A stretch of DNA of 64,000 nt from Calvatia gigantea (lineage: Eukaryota; Basidiomycota; Agaricomycetes; Agaricales; Lycoperdaceae): assembly GCA_025093985.1 (NCBI GenBank), contig JACAAK010000012.1:1426001-1490000 (forward strand), in the 5' to 3' direction. Below the pieces are notes generated by a model. The model was given only the letters and a program-made list of their open reading frames with translations. It did not search any database and had not been told where the DNA came from. The number at the start of each line of letters is the position of its first letter. The first letter of the stretch is position 1. Shown here one piece after another: positions 24,103 through 35,420 of the stretch. A program made the position numbers and the translations under genes.

Positions 24103-25425
24103 ATGAAATCATTCTTCCTGGCAAATTTGGCACTGCTTTCAACAGCGTCGGCTCGGACTTTCACGGTATGTTTTCACGTTCCCCGCTCCGAGGTTTGCGG
24201 TCCCTCAATGAATTGACATTTGTCACTACGTCAGGTTTTCAACGCATGTCCGTTTACTATTTGGTAAGGTTCTGTCCTTGACTTGACATGGCCCTGTTGG
24301 TTGATTCATTTCGATGCATTAGGCCAGCTGTATGTTTGGACTTCGGATAAAGAACCTAGCTTGATGTTATATTTAGATGTTTACAGACTTGAATGTCGCC
24401 CCGAATGTTCCCAACTTTGCCACCGGGTGAGTTTTGACTTCTGGGAGAAGAATACCTACCAACTGCGAAAAACAGTTGGGAAGCACCCGCGTTTACTAGT
24501 GTCAGCTTCTCCGTCCCGGACAACTGGAAGGCTGGTAGAATCTGGGTGTGTCGCGAGCTGTGCCATGAATATTCCTTTCGTTGACACTTTTACCCAGGGC
24601 CGCCGCAACTGTAACTTCTCCTCTAACCCCGGACCAAACTCTTGTCTCGATGGAGGATGTAACGGCGGCTTGTTGTGCGATCCTCGCACTGGAACCGTAC
24701 GTCATACAAACTGGGTCAAAGGTAGCCTATAAGCCAACTTGTTACACCTTTAGGGTGTTCCCCCGGCAACTGTGGCTGAATGGACCCTGCAAGGAGATGG
24801 GAACCGTGACTTCTATGATGGTAAGCGAGGTCTAACTCTCCACAGACATGCTGGCCGACCGTGATGTTCTAGTCTCGTTGGTGGATGGTTACAACCTTCC
24901 TATGAGGATCAGTAATAATAAGGGGTGCCATGTCGCCGATTGTCCCGTCGACTTGGGGCCGAATTGTGAGTAATGCAGCACCCGTCGAATTTGAGAACAC
25001 AGATGCTAGGAAAATATTTAGGCCCTCCGCAACTCAAAGGACCTTTTGATAGTACCGGATTCCCGGTGGGATGTAAGAGTGCATGTGTAGCAAATCTAGA
25101 TGGTAACCAAGGCGAGTAAAAAGGCTGGTTTGCAACTGTCCAAGATTTTCATTGTCGTAAACACAGCCAACTCCCCTAACTGTTGCTCTGGTACCCACAA
25201 CACCCCACAGACCTGCCCAAGCTCTGGTACGTTAAGAACTGGTCATTCGCCTGTTGACATCGCCCCCGTCCACTGAACTCTTGTCCAGGTGTGGCGTTCT
25301 ACAGTTACTTCAAAAGCAACTGCCCGAACTCTTATGCCTATGCTTTCGATGAGTCCAGCGGCACGGCCCTTTGGACATGTGATTCCGGCCTCAGGGCGGA
25401 TTATACCCTCACCTTCTGCCCTTGA
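24103..25425 (+). CDS. Secreted thaumatin-like protein, array copy A
   Basis: Thaumatin-like proteins are disulfide-rich secreted proteins; some mushroom members hydrolyse beta-1,3-glucan during wall remodelling. Copy A begins with a signal peptide (MKSFFLANLALLSTASA) cleaved near ARTFT. It continues VFNACPFTIW, WPAMFTDLNVAPNVP, VPDNWKAGRIWGRRNCNFS, SCLDGGCNGGLLCDPRTGTG, VPPATVAEWTL, LVDGYNLPMRISNNKGC, FPVGCKSACVANLDG, NCCSGTHNTPQTCP and DESSGTALWTC, ending ADYTLTFCP at 25425. Ten introns interrupt about 240 residues; one (25112-25166) appears to use a GC donor. Conserved cysteines and the CLDGGCNGGLLC motif (family CxTGDCGG) are intact. First of three copies on the same strand. Glucanase activity is inference only. 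Confidence 0.92.
25112..25166 (+). other. Probable GC-AG intron in thaumatin-like copy A
   Basis: The exon ends AACCAAG at 25111 and the intron begins gcgagt, a good GC-donor context; it ends acacag at 25166. Copies B and C splice at the same codon position (after NQ or HQ), which supports this junction. A GT donor nine bases upstream (gtaacc at 25103) would also keep the frame but drop three residues. Confidence 0.65.
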
Positions 25426-26210
25426 GAATTCCGCCTGGAAAATACCGGTTTCTGGGTTCAGTAACTGGTTTTGTACTTAGGCTATCCACAAGTACCTTTT
25501 AACCCAATGAAATCTGATAAGTACCAGTTTGGGTAGCGGGGAACTTGGTTCACAAAGCGGCGGTTGAAATCTTTTGAAATTACTCCGACTGGTGTCCTGA
25601 ACTAAGAGTTGACAGCTAGATGATGACAAAAGTAAGTGGTAAGATGTGAGCAGGAAAGCGAAAACTGAGGTTCCTGTAGCGTAATATCATGGATATTGCC
25701 CCGATGTACGACCTGACACGGAAACAGGACAAATACTGAACTATTGAGGCCAATGATACTTTCTTAGATGTACCGCGTAATGTCGCGGGCTCGAAATGCG
25801 ACCGTATCTCAAGGAAAACCGGTAGATTCATCGCATGTTAGAGACGCCCTTTTGGTACTCCGAACAATTCAAAATTTCGCTTCATCTGACCTGTTCTCAA
25901 GAAGTTCACTTTTTGCGTTACGCCTAAGTATAGCTACCTGCTTGACTCGTGCCAGTCAAAGCTGTTGCATCCCCAACACTGGAAACGCCTACCTGCAAAG
26001 CAGGATAGGCCACACCCGTGGTATTACCTGTTGGCTGTGGCCCATACTCTCACTCGGCGAGTTTAAGCATTCAAGATATAAAATATCATACTCAAATTCG
26101 GCGACGTATGGACGGAATTTTCAACGGAGTGGCGTATAGTAAGCTCTTCATCACCCCCACCTCCGGGGCCAGAATAAACTGCCACCCCCCCATTTCGATC
26201 CGACAACCTC

Positions 26211-27250
26211 ATGGCGTTTTTGCTGATCGTTGCGACCTTTGTATCCGCTTCAATTTCTCGCGCACCATAGCGGGTAGGATATATGCCCGATATCATTCAT
26301 CATGCCTCGACGTTGACCTCTTGCTTCCAGAACCTTCATCCACTGGAGCCCTTGTGCAGGATACCGAAACCCCATAACATAGGGCCGGCGGAACTGTGAG
26401 CCCTCCAGGGATGACATTCCATCCTCAAGGCCTCATGGCCGAATTCCACCTAGCCGCGAACACCGTCCGTCGAGCATCAGGTGATGTAAACATTGGTCCG
26501 GGCTTGGAATAGACTGGGAGGAGGGTGCAACTAGGCCCCCAGACAAGAACTGTGAGTATCAGTTGGTCTCATACGTCTATCTGTTGGGGGGGTCTTGGGG
26601 CCTGTTCCTCCAGCCACATCTCAGAATAGACTTTCAAAGGCAGTGAAATCGAACAGAAATCCACAACGGCTAATGTTCCCTATAAGCCGCGCGGTATTCA
26701 AACATAACTGATGGGGCTTTGATTATCTGGTTACAGACTTCCGATGAATGCGAACATCGAAGGTTCTGTAATTGCGGAGTGTTCGGTTGACCTTGGACAT
26801 TCATGAGCCCGGCCCGTGCAGCCGCACTTTAAAACTTAATCTCCGCTTCGGGCGCCAAACGATTGCGATGCCATTCGTTTCAACAGGAGTTCCTGGTCGG
26901 ATGTAACAGCGCATCTAGGTGTGGGCGCCGAGCTCAAAGCGGTATCACTGATTTCGTCATCGATGCCTATGCTCTCCAATGGTCGGAGCGACATCCCGGT
27001 AACCTCTCTGCCTTCCACTTTGTCGGGCTAGTTGGACCATTCCAACTTGAATAAGGCGGGACCACTACTCCTCGGGATCTTTCCTACCATTGCCCAAAAC
27101 AATTGCCCTTGCGTGCTTGCCTTGTCTTTGGCCACGGCTGTCACCACTTTCCTTGTTGTTCCAGCGCCAGGGCCGATGCTGCATCATTCTTCTGCCCTTG
27201 AATGTTACGCATACCCAGTAGGCTATATGGAACTAATGTTATCGAGGGCA
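26211..27250 (+). pseudogene. Decayed fourth thaumatin-like gene
   Basis: Relics in the order expected of the array: a signal-peptide-like start (MAFLLIVATFVSASIS at 26211), a block around 26490-26550 resembling the GPNSCLTGGCNGG region, and RT followed by gtgagt at the site of the conserved sixth intron. Then come VPPATSQNR near 26600 (intact copies: VPPATVAEW), AECSVDLGHS near 26775 (copy C: AECAVDLGPN) and VGCNSAS near 26895 (intact: VGCKSAC). ECYAYPVGYME near 27205 may be the last block. Stops and frame changes separate these blocks, so no functional product is expected. The 27250 end is approximate. Confidence 0.68.
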
Positions 27251-27936
27251 AAGGACTTCTTGAACTCCACGCAGGTTAGCGGTTCTTGGTTTGGATGGCC
27301 AGAATGATGCATTTCGGGGGTCGACTCGTGACCGGTCCCGAAGGAGGGCTTCGCTGGGCTTGTACCGACGTTCTTGTTTGGCCCTGAAAGTGTCTTGAGT
27401 GAGTACCTATTTTTACCGAGGAGCGACGTCGACGCAGGTCTCGTGTTGCGCTCGGGGATGTCTTGAAAGGGTACGATCGGCCCGGCAGCATATTCATTGT
27501 ATTTCGTTGCCGGGATAGCACCAACAGTTAAATCCTGAATAGTTTCTTTATCTGGCCGTCAACTGCCCGTGTGACAGTAAACCTTGAGCTACCTATGCGG
27601 ATGTATACCGGGATGGACTTGTAACCAGCACCTCAGCATTATACGGATAGACTATCTGCTAAGGGATTCCCTTCTGTTAATTACCTTGGCAAGGATACAA
27701 CATATGGTTGCGCTTGTGCGCACTTGCTTGGATGACTAGTATGGCATTTCCCCGCATGGTCTACTTGTGTGCTCCTCTCCCGGTTGGTTGTTGAGTGTTA
27801 AGCTCTTACCGTCTGCCGTTCTGGGCTGGAAAATGCCCGGGGTCAGTCGAGGAATAGCAGAACTGGCTATGCCAAATGGAACTGACACAAATTGGGATTT
27901 TTGACCACCAGGTAGAGGAACCTTAACCAAAGCAGA
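27251..27936. other. Intergenic before thaumatin-like copy B
   Basis: About 0.7 kb between the decayed copy and the TATA box of copy B. Small frames on either strand lack family motifs. Nothing supported. Confidence 0.45.
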
Positions 27937-27946
27937 TATATAAAAG
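27937..27946 (+). promoter_or_regulatory. TATA box of thaumatin-like copy B
   Basis: The sequence tatataaaag lies 70-79 nt before the ATG at 28016, a normal distance for a fungal TATA box with a short leader. Copy C has a comparable element, which strengthens the call. Confidence 0.65.
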
Positions 27947-28015
27947 GGTGAGTTAAAGAGGTGAACTCACCAGAAACTTGAGTCTTTTCATTGTTTCGTT
28001 CCCTGGCACAACGAG

Positions 28016-29279
28016 ATGAAATTACATCTACTTCTTGCACTCTCTGGAGCCTTCGCTCGTACTTTCACGGTGTGTACTAGTCCGTTTGTGCCTTTACCAT
28101 TTGACTCACGAAGTTGCGATATTAGGTCCGGAATTCATGCAAATTTACTGTTTGGTAGATTCTGTCCACGGATATGACGTGTGGCCGATTTAATGACTCG
28201 ACACTTATAAAGGCCCGCAATCTTCACCGATTTGAACGTTGCGCCCAATGTTCCTCAACATCCTACTGGGTGAGTTTCCGACCATTCTTAGGAATTGAAA
28301 TGTGATGATAACCGCCGGCCAGCTGGGAAGCAAAGTCAGGAAGCAAAGTCACATTCACAGTCCCAGACAACTGGAAAGCTGGAAGGATCTGGGTACGTCG
28401 TTTTTCCCTAGTCATTGCCACCCAAAGGCCTCTGAGACGCTGGCTCCCTAGGGTCGTAGTCATTGCGACTTTTCCAGGAATCCAGGTCCCAACTCCTGCC
28501 TTACTGGGGGATGTAACGGAGGCCTTAACTGTGATACCAGATCGGGAACTGTTAGTATTCGCAAAGTATCTCAGGTGGGGGCCATTTTTGACCTTTTCCC
28601 GCAGGGTGTCCCACCCGCAACTGTCGCTGAATGGACCCTCGAAGCGGACGGAAATCGTGACTTTTATGATGGTGAGTGTCTCTGTTAATGGCTCACCATA
28701 TGGGCCCCTCCGTTGAGACTTCTGCCAGTGTCCCTTGTGGATGGATTCAACCTTCCCATGCGCATCACCAACAATAAGGGATGTCCCGTAGCCGATTGTC
28801 CGGCGAATTTGAATCCAAATTGTGAGTAAACATGACATACATAGCAATTCATGGTAAGTGATGGCCCCTCAGGCCCCTCCCCACTTCGAGGACCTTACGA
28901 TTCGTCTGGCAACGTCGTGGGTTGCAAGAGCGCGTGCTTCGCAAACCTTGATGGGAACCAAGGTACTTCAAGATTTATCTCAAAGTCCCTATGTTCTCTC
29001 CATTAGTTGACCATGTGTTATGTTTTCAGGGAACTCCCCAAATTGCTGCTCTGGAAGTCACAGCACTCCCCAAACTTGTCCTGCTTCCGGTGCGTCAAAC
29101 TGACAGGTATTTGATTAGAGTCGTAACCTTACCGAGACCCAGGCGTTCAACACTACAATTACTTCAAGAACAACTGCCGCAATGCATATGCTTATGCATA
29201 TGACGAGTCAAGTGGCACGGCGCTCTGGACATGTGATGCGAAGTTAAAGGCGGATTACACCCTCACGTTTTGTCCCTGA
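28016..29279 (+). CDS. Secreted thaumatin-like protein, array copy B
   Basis: Second intact paralogue. The signal peptide MKLHLLLALSGAFA is followed by RTFTVRNSCKFTVWPAIF, TDLNVAPNVPQHPTGWEAK, VTFTVPDNWKAGRIWGRSHC, NSCLTGGCNGGLNCDTRSGT, GVPPATVAEWTLEADGNRD, LVDGFNLPMRITNNKGC, VVGCKSACFANLDGNQ, NSPNCCSGSHSTPQTCP and YDESSGTALWTCDAKL, ending ADYTLTFCP. It has nine introns at sites shared with copy A but lacks the one between PA and IFT. It keeps the CLTGGCNGGLNC version of the thaumatin signature. More diverged from A and C than those are from each other, notably in the N-terminal third and the basic DAKLKADYT ending. All exons join in frame. Confidence 0.92.
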
Positions 29280-30004
29280 AGTAAAGAAGTAAAGTTCCGC
29301 GCGTCTATAACAAGTTTTTAATCTAACAGTGGTCAGACATTGTAAGTGCGTGTTGTAGGTACAATAGTTAGTGTATGCAAAATTGGTCACAAGGAGGGCA
29401 GGTTTTGATCAACCTCGTGCTTGAGCCTAAACATGACCAAATGAGCTTTCGAACCGGGTAAGCGCACGTGCAGCCGGTGCCCCATTTGAATTTCTCTCAA
29501 TTTCTCGCAATTTAAAAATTTCCGCTTTGATAATGTGACCCCGCTTCACTCATCTTCGAAACAATTCGCCAGCGGCGGACGCAGGGGGATAAACCCTTGG
29601 CTGGCGACTTTGGAATACACCGAAACCAGTGTCCATGTGGGTTTCCCCTTCTCGGATGCCGCTTCAACAAACCCGAGGTTGCTCAAACGATCTTCTCGAG
29701 TCGTGCACATGCTAGAGCGAGTTCCATGGCCCATTGTGCTCTGATCAACCGCCTTGGCGGCTGTCCTCAATAGCACATGACCAAGTGGATCAATTTTTGG
29801 TGAAGTGATATCAAAGCAAACCATTGACTTGGACAGGAATCAATGCGGCTCCTATCGAATGTGCATGCTCTTGACTGTTTCACATAGATTTGAAGTCTTC
29901 TTTCCGTCTTGAAACGCCCGAGGATTCTGAGTGGGCGTTGCGGAGAAATTTACTCATACGCTGTCTTGCGGACAGGGATGAATCCTCAATATTTCCGAGG
30001 CTCT
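29280..30004. other. Intergenic between thaumatin-like copies B and C
   Basis: About 0.7 kb. A 92-residue minus-strand frame at 29546-29824 matches nothing known and has no neighbouring exons. The right part is the promoter of copy C. Confidence 0.45.
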
Positions 30005-30012
30005 TATAAAAG
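30005..30012 (+). promoter_or_regulatory. TATA box of thaumatin-like copy C
   Basis: The sequence tataaaag lies 51-58 nt before the ATG at 30063, comparable in placement to the TATA box of copy B. Confidence 0.6.
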
Positions 30013-30062
30013 CAACATATCTGTTCTTTGGGCCGTCAGTGAAATATTTCTTTTTTCATAAT

Positions 30063-31033
30063 ATGAAGTTCAACCTTGCAACTTCCTTAGCTTTTGCTTC
30101 TGGTGCCGTGGCCCGTACTTTTACCGTCTATAACGCCTGCCCTTTTACCATCTGGTGCGTTCTCATTTTTGTTAGCCGTGACATATAATCACACCCCCTT
30201 CAGGCCTGCCGTGAGTCTATCACGACGATCCCAGTTCACCATTCATAATTACATTGATGTAGATTTTCACCGACCTCAATGTCGGGTCAGCTGTCCCAGC
30301 TTTCCAAACTGGCTGGGAAGCTCGCGCCTTCACAGCTGTAAGTTTCAGCGTTCCAGATAACTGGACTGCAGGCCGCATTTGGGCTCGCCGCAACTGCAAC
30401 TTCTCTTCCAATCCTGGTCCCAATTCCTGCCTTGATGGTGGCTGCAACGGCGGCCTTCTGTGCGATCCCCGCACTGGCACTGGTGTTCCTCCTGCGTCCG
30501 TTGCGGAGTGGACCCTCGGCGCCGGTGGCGGCAGCGATTGGTACGACGGTAAGTCATTTTTAACGCAGTAGTGAGACTGCCTCATCCGTTTTGGGTAGTT
30601 TCTCTGGTTGACGGTTACAACCTCCCCATGAGGATCAGCAATAACAAGGGTTGCCCAGTCGCTGAGTGCGCTGTCGACTTGGGACCCAATTGCCCTGCTC
30701 CGCTCAAGGGCCCCTACGACTCTACCGGCTTCCCAGTGGGCTGCAAGTCCGCTTGTATCGCTAACCTCGATGGGCACCAATGTATGGAATTGTTATTTCT
30801 AGCAGAGCTATAATTACTGAGAGCATGCCCTTCTAGCCAATTCCCCGAACTGTTGCTCCGGCCAATACAGCACACCGCAGACTTGCCCGCCCTCTGGTGT
30901 CGCCTACTATGATTACTTCAAGTCCAGGTGCCCAAGGAGTTACGTCTATCCTTACGACGAGTCCAGTGGCACTGCGTTGTGGACTTGCCCCTCCAGCCTC
31001 AGGGCGGATTATACGCTCACCTTCTGCCCTTAG
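30063..31033 (+). CDS. Secreted thaumatin-like protein, array copy C
   Basis: Third intact paralogue, very close to copy A. It starts with MKFNLATSLAFASGAVA and runs RTFTVYNACPFTIW, FTDLNVGSAVPAFQTGWEAR, VPDNWTAGRIWARRNCNFS, SCLDGGCNGGLLCDPRTGTG, VPPASVAEWTLGAGGGSDWY, LVDGYNLPMRISNNKGC, FPVGCKSACIANLDGHQ, NSPNCCSGQYSTPQTCP and YDESSGTALWTCPSSL, ending ADYTLTFCP. Only four introns remain (after IW, after PA, before VSLVDG, after HQ); six sites occupied in both A and B are continuous coding sequence here. That explains why the gene is about 350 bp shorter than A. A TATA box lies at 30005. The conserved cysteines are present, so it should fold and be secreted. Confidence 0.93.
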
Positions 31034-32551
31034 GAATTCAACGGGGGACGAATAACAGCTCATGTTTACCGCTGATGTTACAAATGACTAAATGTAATTA
31101 ACAAACAAGTTGCACACGGTTTCCGCACGACCTTGCTTCCCAGTGCTAAGTCTTAAGATAACAAGACGTGCCTCGCGACAGTTATAACAACACTACCTGT
31201 GGGCGTACCGGGCGGCACAAGGAAATCCAATACCTGGATTTTCGAAGTCTTTTCGAGAATCGTTCTGGCGCCTTCTCGCAGGGTTCTACCCTAATTATAC
31301 ACAAAATGGTTGCTAAGAGTTAAAACCCTTGGTTTAAGGCAGAGATTTTTAAGTCCTTTCTACGGACGGGCATCCTCATGGTTTGTTATATTACGGTACA
31401 GTCAAATATTGTTTTTTGTAATCGATGTCCGAGGCAAATCATATGCCAGGTTATCCCTTAGAGAGTGTAGGTTGGGAATCAATCCTTCTTAAGATTGAGG
31501 CCGCCCCTGCTTTCTCTGCAATCATTATGGTAATAATGCCTGCAAATGTGTCCCAAAGACCAATGGGGTGAACCTATTTGGAACGGTCACACTCGACCAC
31601 AAAGGTTGAACGCCCTAGAGTGCCCATCCACAGTTGTGTCACTATCTTGCGACCTCCTGCGAGTCCCTACCGCAGATGGAGTCGTAATGGTTTGTTCACC
31701 CGTTCGGTCAACAGACGATTTAACGAGAGCCCATCCCTGTGGCCTTTGGAACGTCTCAATTGCCCTATCTTTAATAGAATCCTCTTGGAAATGCATACAT
31801 TCCAGTTGGTCTACGGGTGTCAGGTCGGGCTCGGTGCTCCTTGGGTGAAGGCATTAAATGTAGCTACCACAAAAATGTGTCGCCAACGAGCGCGCCACTG
31901 GGATTGTTTGCTATCTGATGGTTACTTTGGAGGGAGAGGAAGTTATGTAGCTCGGTGGAAAAAGCGTGTCGGATAGCCGGATAGCCGTGGTTCCAAGGTG
32001 GGAAAGGTCTTCTGGTTACCGCGTAGTATAGGTTTGTATGCAAAGTAAGGAAGTACAAGTGAGCGTTGTTAGTGCGAAAATTGGGAGGAAGTACGACCCC
32101 TATCCTTAACGAATTAGCGGGGTAACTGGATAGGGGTACGTAGACGCCGAATCCCGGGTTCATCACTGGGTTCATTGAAATGGTTGCCCATCCTGTGTCG
32201 TCGGTGTCGTCAGAGGCTCTCTTCCAACTCAACATACCTTTCGCTATCCAAGCTTCGGGATTGGGATTGGGAACTACAGGTCCGGATGACGGGTAGAATA
32301 ATTAGTTGTGGGACAGGGCTTGCAGGGCGCAAAGGGAACAATGTTGGCAGAACCATTGACCGAAAATCGATTTGGGTACCGAAGTAGGCAGGGCTTGACT
32401 GTATACATTAACCAGTTCAACGATCGAGAGAGTTCTACCTTGTCTTTGCCATTACTGGAGGAAGGGTGCTGCGAGGTACCAGAGGACAGACGTACAAGAC
32501 CTCAAGGTCAAGGTATAGTCACACAGCATGATACAATAATACAAGTAAGAA
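31034..32551. other. Intergenic with an orphan exon-like segment
   Basis: About 1.5 kb between copy C and VPS26, which converge. On the minus strand around 32270-32100 a frame reads VVPNPNPEAWIAKG and then RASDDTDDTGWATISMNPVM, ending near VYVPLSS; it looks like coding sequence but has no start, stop or partner exons I can place. The rest shows no motif. The 8-mer ggatagcc is doubled at about 31972. Confidence 0.4.
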
Positions 32552-33826
32552 TTAATTCTGTTAAACCCATTAGCCACGATGCTTCCAAGAGATGAAGGTC
32601 GTACCTCCGGTATCCTAAAGATGGTAATCTCCTGCAGGGGGGTACATTGGCATGGGAGGCCCGCTTCTAAGGAATAGGAGATGGCATACCTGCTGTTTGA
32701 AATAACGACGATTCTCCTCGTCAATCAGGACAAGGTTAAGGTAATATCGTGTGCTGAATTTCTTGTTGACGTCGCGGAATGTTGGGGTCAAATCAAATCC
32801 CCCAAGGAACAATCGGATGGGTATTGTCTCCCCTATTAAATTTAACAACAAATTCTCGGAGGGACAACACAGTGGACTGACCTCGAACAGGAGCACCGTC
32901 CATTATTTCAAACTTAGTGATAGTTTCGCTCTCGTTGTATTGATTTGGCGGTGAGCCTGTGGTTTCGCGTCGGATAATGGATAGTTCCATGTGTTTGATC
33001 TTTATCCGCACAAGCAAGAAGTAAATTTTTCCAACAATGACATCCTTGAGATGATATCTGAAATGGTCAATAGGTGAATCAATGCAGTAGGGAAAAGCGG
33101 CCGTAACAACGTACTTGGATTTATTGTACTCAAACTCAATATGCAGACAGTCCTCAATACCGACTTCCATCTTGATTGAGTTATTGCTGTCTGGTGGCAT
33201 ACGGAATGAATGGACCCAGATATCCTTCTCTTTGCTAACGTCTGCCATTCGCCGTGAGATCGAGACACGGATGAAGTACCTAGATGAACATAAATATCCG
33301 CGAGGACAAACGGAAGCCATGTATATGCACCTCAACTTAACGTTGATCCCTTGATAACTCTCATACTGCTTCTCCACATTCTTGAAATTAAAATCATAGG
33401 TTTGTGCTTGTCGCATCTCCCCAGGGGCAGCCAGCTCTTGTGATAGTGAGAGGAACTCATGATGGTGACCTCGGTCATAGAACAGCTCTACCGAAAATCC
33501 CATTTATGAGCACATGGTCCCATGGCGAGCTTGAAATGGAAGAGCACCAACCAATACTTCCAACAAACTCGACTTTGATTCCCTCGTGCACCACCTTCTT
33601 CCCGTCACGTACGCGTATTGAAACCTGAAACCATCGTGTCATTATAACTGCGGAAAGGAGTTCGAACAGGAAGACTAACTGTCCCGCTCACTGAGTCACC
33701 ATCATAGTACACTGGACACGAAACAACCTTCTCCTTCTCGGTCTTTATTTCGACCTGCTTCCGTGCTTCCTCTCCCTCCAGCTTGACGTCGACGTCGATA
33801 GGAGACGCGAAGAAGAACGCAGCCAT
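32552..33826 (-). CDS. vps26: Retromer subunit VPS26
   Basis: VPS26 is the arrestin-like subunit of the VPS26-VPS29-VPS35 retromer core, which retrieves cargo from endosomes to the Golgi. The start at 33826 gives [20 protein letters not shown]. Family blocks follow in order: [147 protein letters not shown] and [20 protein letters not shown], ending ITIFRIPE. A 47-nt intron (32604-32558) then gives a one-residue last exon and a stop at 32552, for about 297 residues, the family size. Without that intron the frame runs on to 32452. All exons are in frame. Confidence 0.95.
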
Positions 33827-34238
33827 GGTATAGATATGGTCGTCGATGATAACTACTGTTATCGACTGAAGTTATCTGTACAGAACTTTGAAGTTGTGAG
33901 TGACGACGGTAAACCTTGAACGAGGAAGCCGAAGGCATCGACGCCGTGACCGTGACAGCCAGTAACAACGTGATTAAGCCCCAACTGCAATTGGGGAACG
34001 TTCAGGGTGTTGGACTCCGCATTTTACTTAGACCACACACGATGGTTGATGAAACTTTGGCGGGTTGCAGTCTCAGTCCTTGGAGAAGTCACAGGTAATG
34101 AACAAAAAAAATTCGCTATCGTATTTGCCCGTTGCTTGGTCTACTCAATGTCTTTCCATTCGTGTGATGTATGCCTTTCCTACTTATCCAACTCCACGAT
34201 AACAAGATGTCGTGTATAACCACACTTCTAACCTAACT
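33827..34238. other. Short intergenic, VPS26 promoter
   Basis: 412 bp between the PNP stop and the VPS26 start, both on the minus strand. It should carry the PNP 3' end and the VPS26 promoter. No gene. Confidence 0.55.
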
Positions 34239-35420
34239 TCATGGGAGGAGCTCGACCACTCGCTGCACAAGGTTCTTCATGACCTCGGCCTTCTCTCTCC
34301 CAATCTCTAGCACCTCCTCATGCGAGACAGTTTGGGCAGTCGGAGCCACTATGGGTCGCCCCGCAAGCTGAGATAACAGGAGATAAATAATCGGGCGAGG
34401 GGGGCACCGTTGGACACGCGCACCTCAGCTTCAACCTCCTCCCTGATACTCCAGGGTGAAGGAGGAATGACCACAAAATTTGTGACAAGACTAAGAGCCA
34501 TCACATTCATACCCTCCTCTCTCGCTACTACAACCTCGGGCACTGTGCTCATGCCGACGACATCTGCACCAGCATTTCTGAGGTATCGCCCTTCGGCTGG
34601 GGTCTCATACGTTGGTCCGCTGACCCAAGCATATGTTCCTTCTGCAAGGGCGGATCTATCAAGTGAGAGTTGATTGGCGGCGTGAAAAACTCGGCGGCGA
34701 AGGGTTACTGAGTATGCATCAGACAGAGGCAGGAAGCGCGGGTGGTTGGACGAGGTCAGGGGCCCAAGGAGGGGGTTGTTTCCGGTAAGATTAGGGAGAG
34801 CAAGATGATCATTAATAACAACAACTAGACAAGGGGTATGACACCACGTTAGGAACATCGAGGGGTTGGAAGACGCACTGGTTCCGACGGGTATCTCTGG
34901 GTTGAGAGATCCAGCAGCGTTGGTGACTGCCAAACACATCAGGGTTCCAGAGGTCTATGATAATATGCAACACACTCACGGATGATCTCCTTAACTCCAA
35001 GCCTTGCCATGACACGGATAGGGTACACAACGGTTGACAACGAGTGTCCTTCATAGAAATGGAACTTATTGGGCGTTAGCAGAGAACAAGTTGAATCAAC
35101 TGGAGCACATGTTGTACCCTGCCTAGCATTGCAACCACGGGTACGTCATTCTTTCCTAGAAAACCAAATGCAAGTTCGCTCTGATGCCCTGGGACTTGAG
35201 GATGTCTTAACGATGGCTGCACCCCAAAGAGATTGATGGTCTTACCAGTACTGGTCCCAAAGCCGGGTACCTTTTCATACGGTATTTTATGGATGTTTTT
35301 AATAATCCCCCCAAGCCCACTCAGCCCAGAGCCGCACACAATTCCGGCGTGAGGGTTCTGAAGCTGTGGGGGAAGCTGCGATCTAATGAATTCCAGAGTA
35401 GCGGCAAAATCTGGTGCCAT
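34239..35420 (-). CDS. pnp1: Purine nucleoside phosphorylase
   Basis: The trimeric PNP family cleaves inosine and guanosine with phosphate in the purine salvage pathway of the cytosol. It starts MAPDFAATLEFIRSQLP at 35420. The phosphate-binding loop GIVCGSGLSGLGG is followed, across introns, by VPGHQSELAFGFLG, AMLGRFHFYEGHS and YPIRVMARLGVKEII. Then come TNAAGSLNPEIPVGT and VVVINDHLALPNLTG. The purine-site region reads WVSGPTYETPAEGRYLRN, AGADVVGMSTVPEVVVARE and ALSLVTN with the conserved Asn. The last exon (LAGRPIVAPTAQTVSHEEV) ends at 34239. Five or so short introns. All catalytic-site blocks are present, so the enzyme should be active. It sits 412 bp upstream of VPS26 on the same strand, with no functional link. 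Confidence 0.94.

Noticed and set aside
31578..31976. 132-residue plus-strand frame after copy C, considered as a fifth thaumatin-like relic
   Set aside because: None of the thaumatin blocks (AGRIW, CNGG, VGCKSAC, SSGTALWTC) can be found in any frame.
32452..32551. Read-through C-terminus of VPS26 to 32452
   Set aside because: It adds a Cys/Tyr-rich tail not found in the family; a 47-nt intron with a good branch point gives the normal length.
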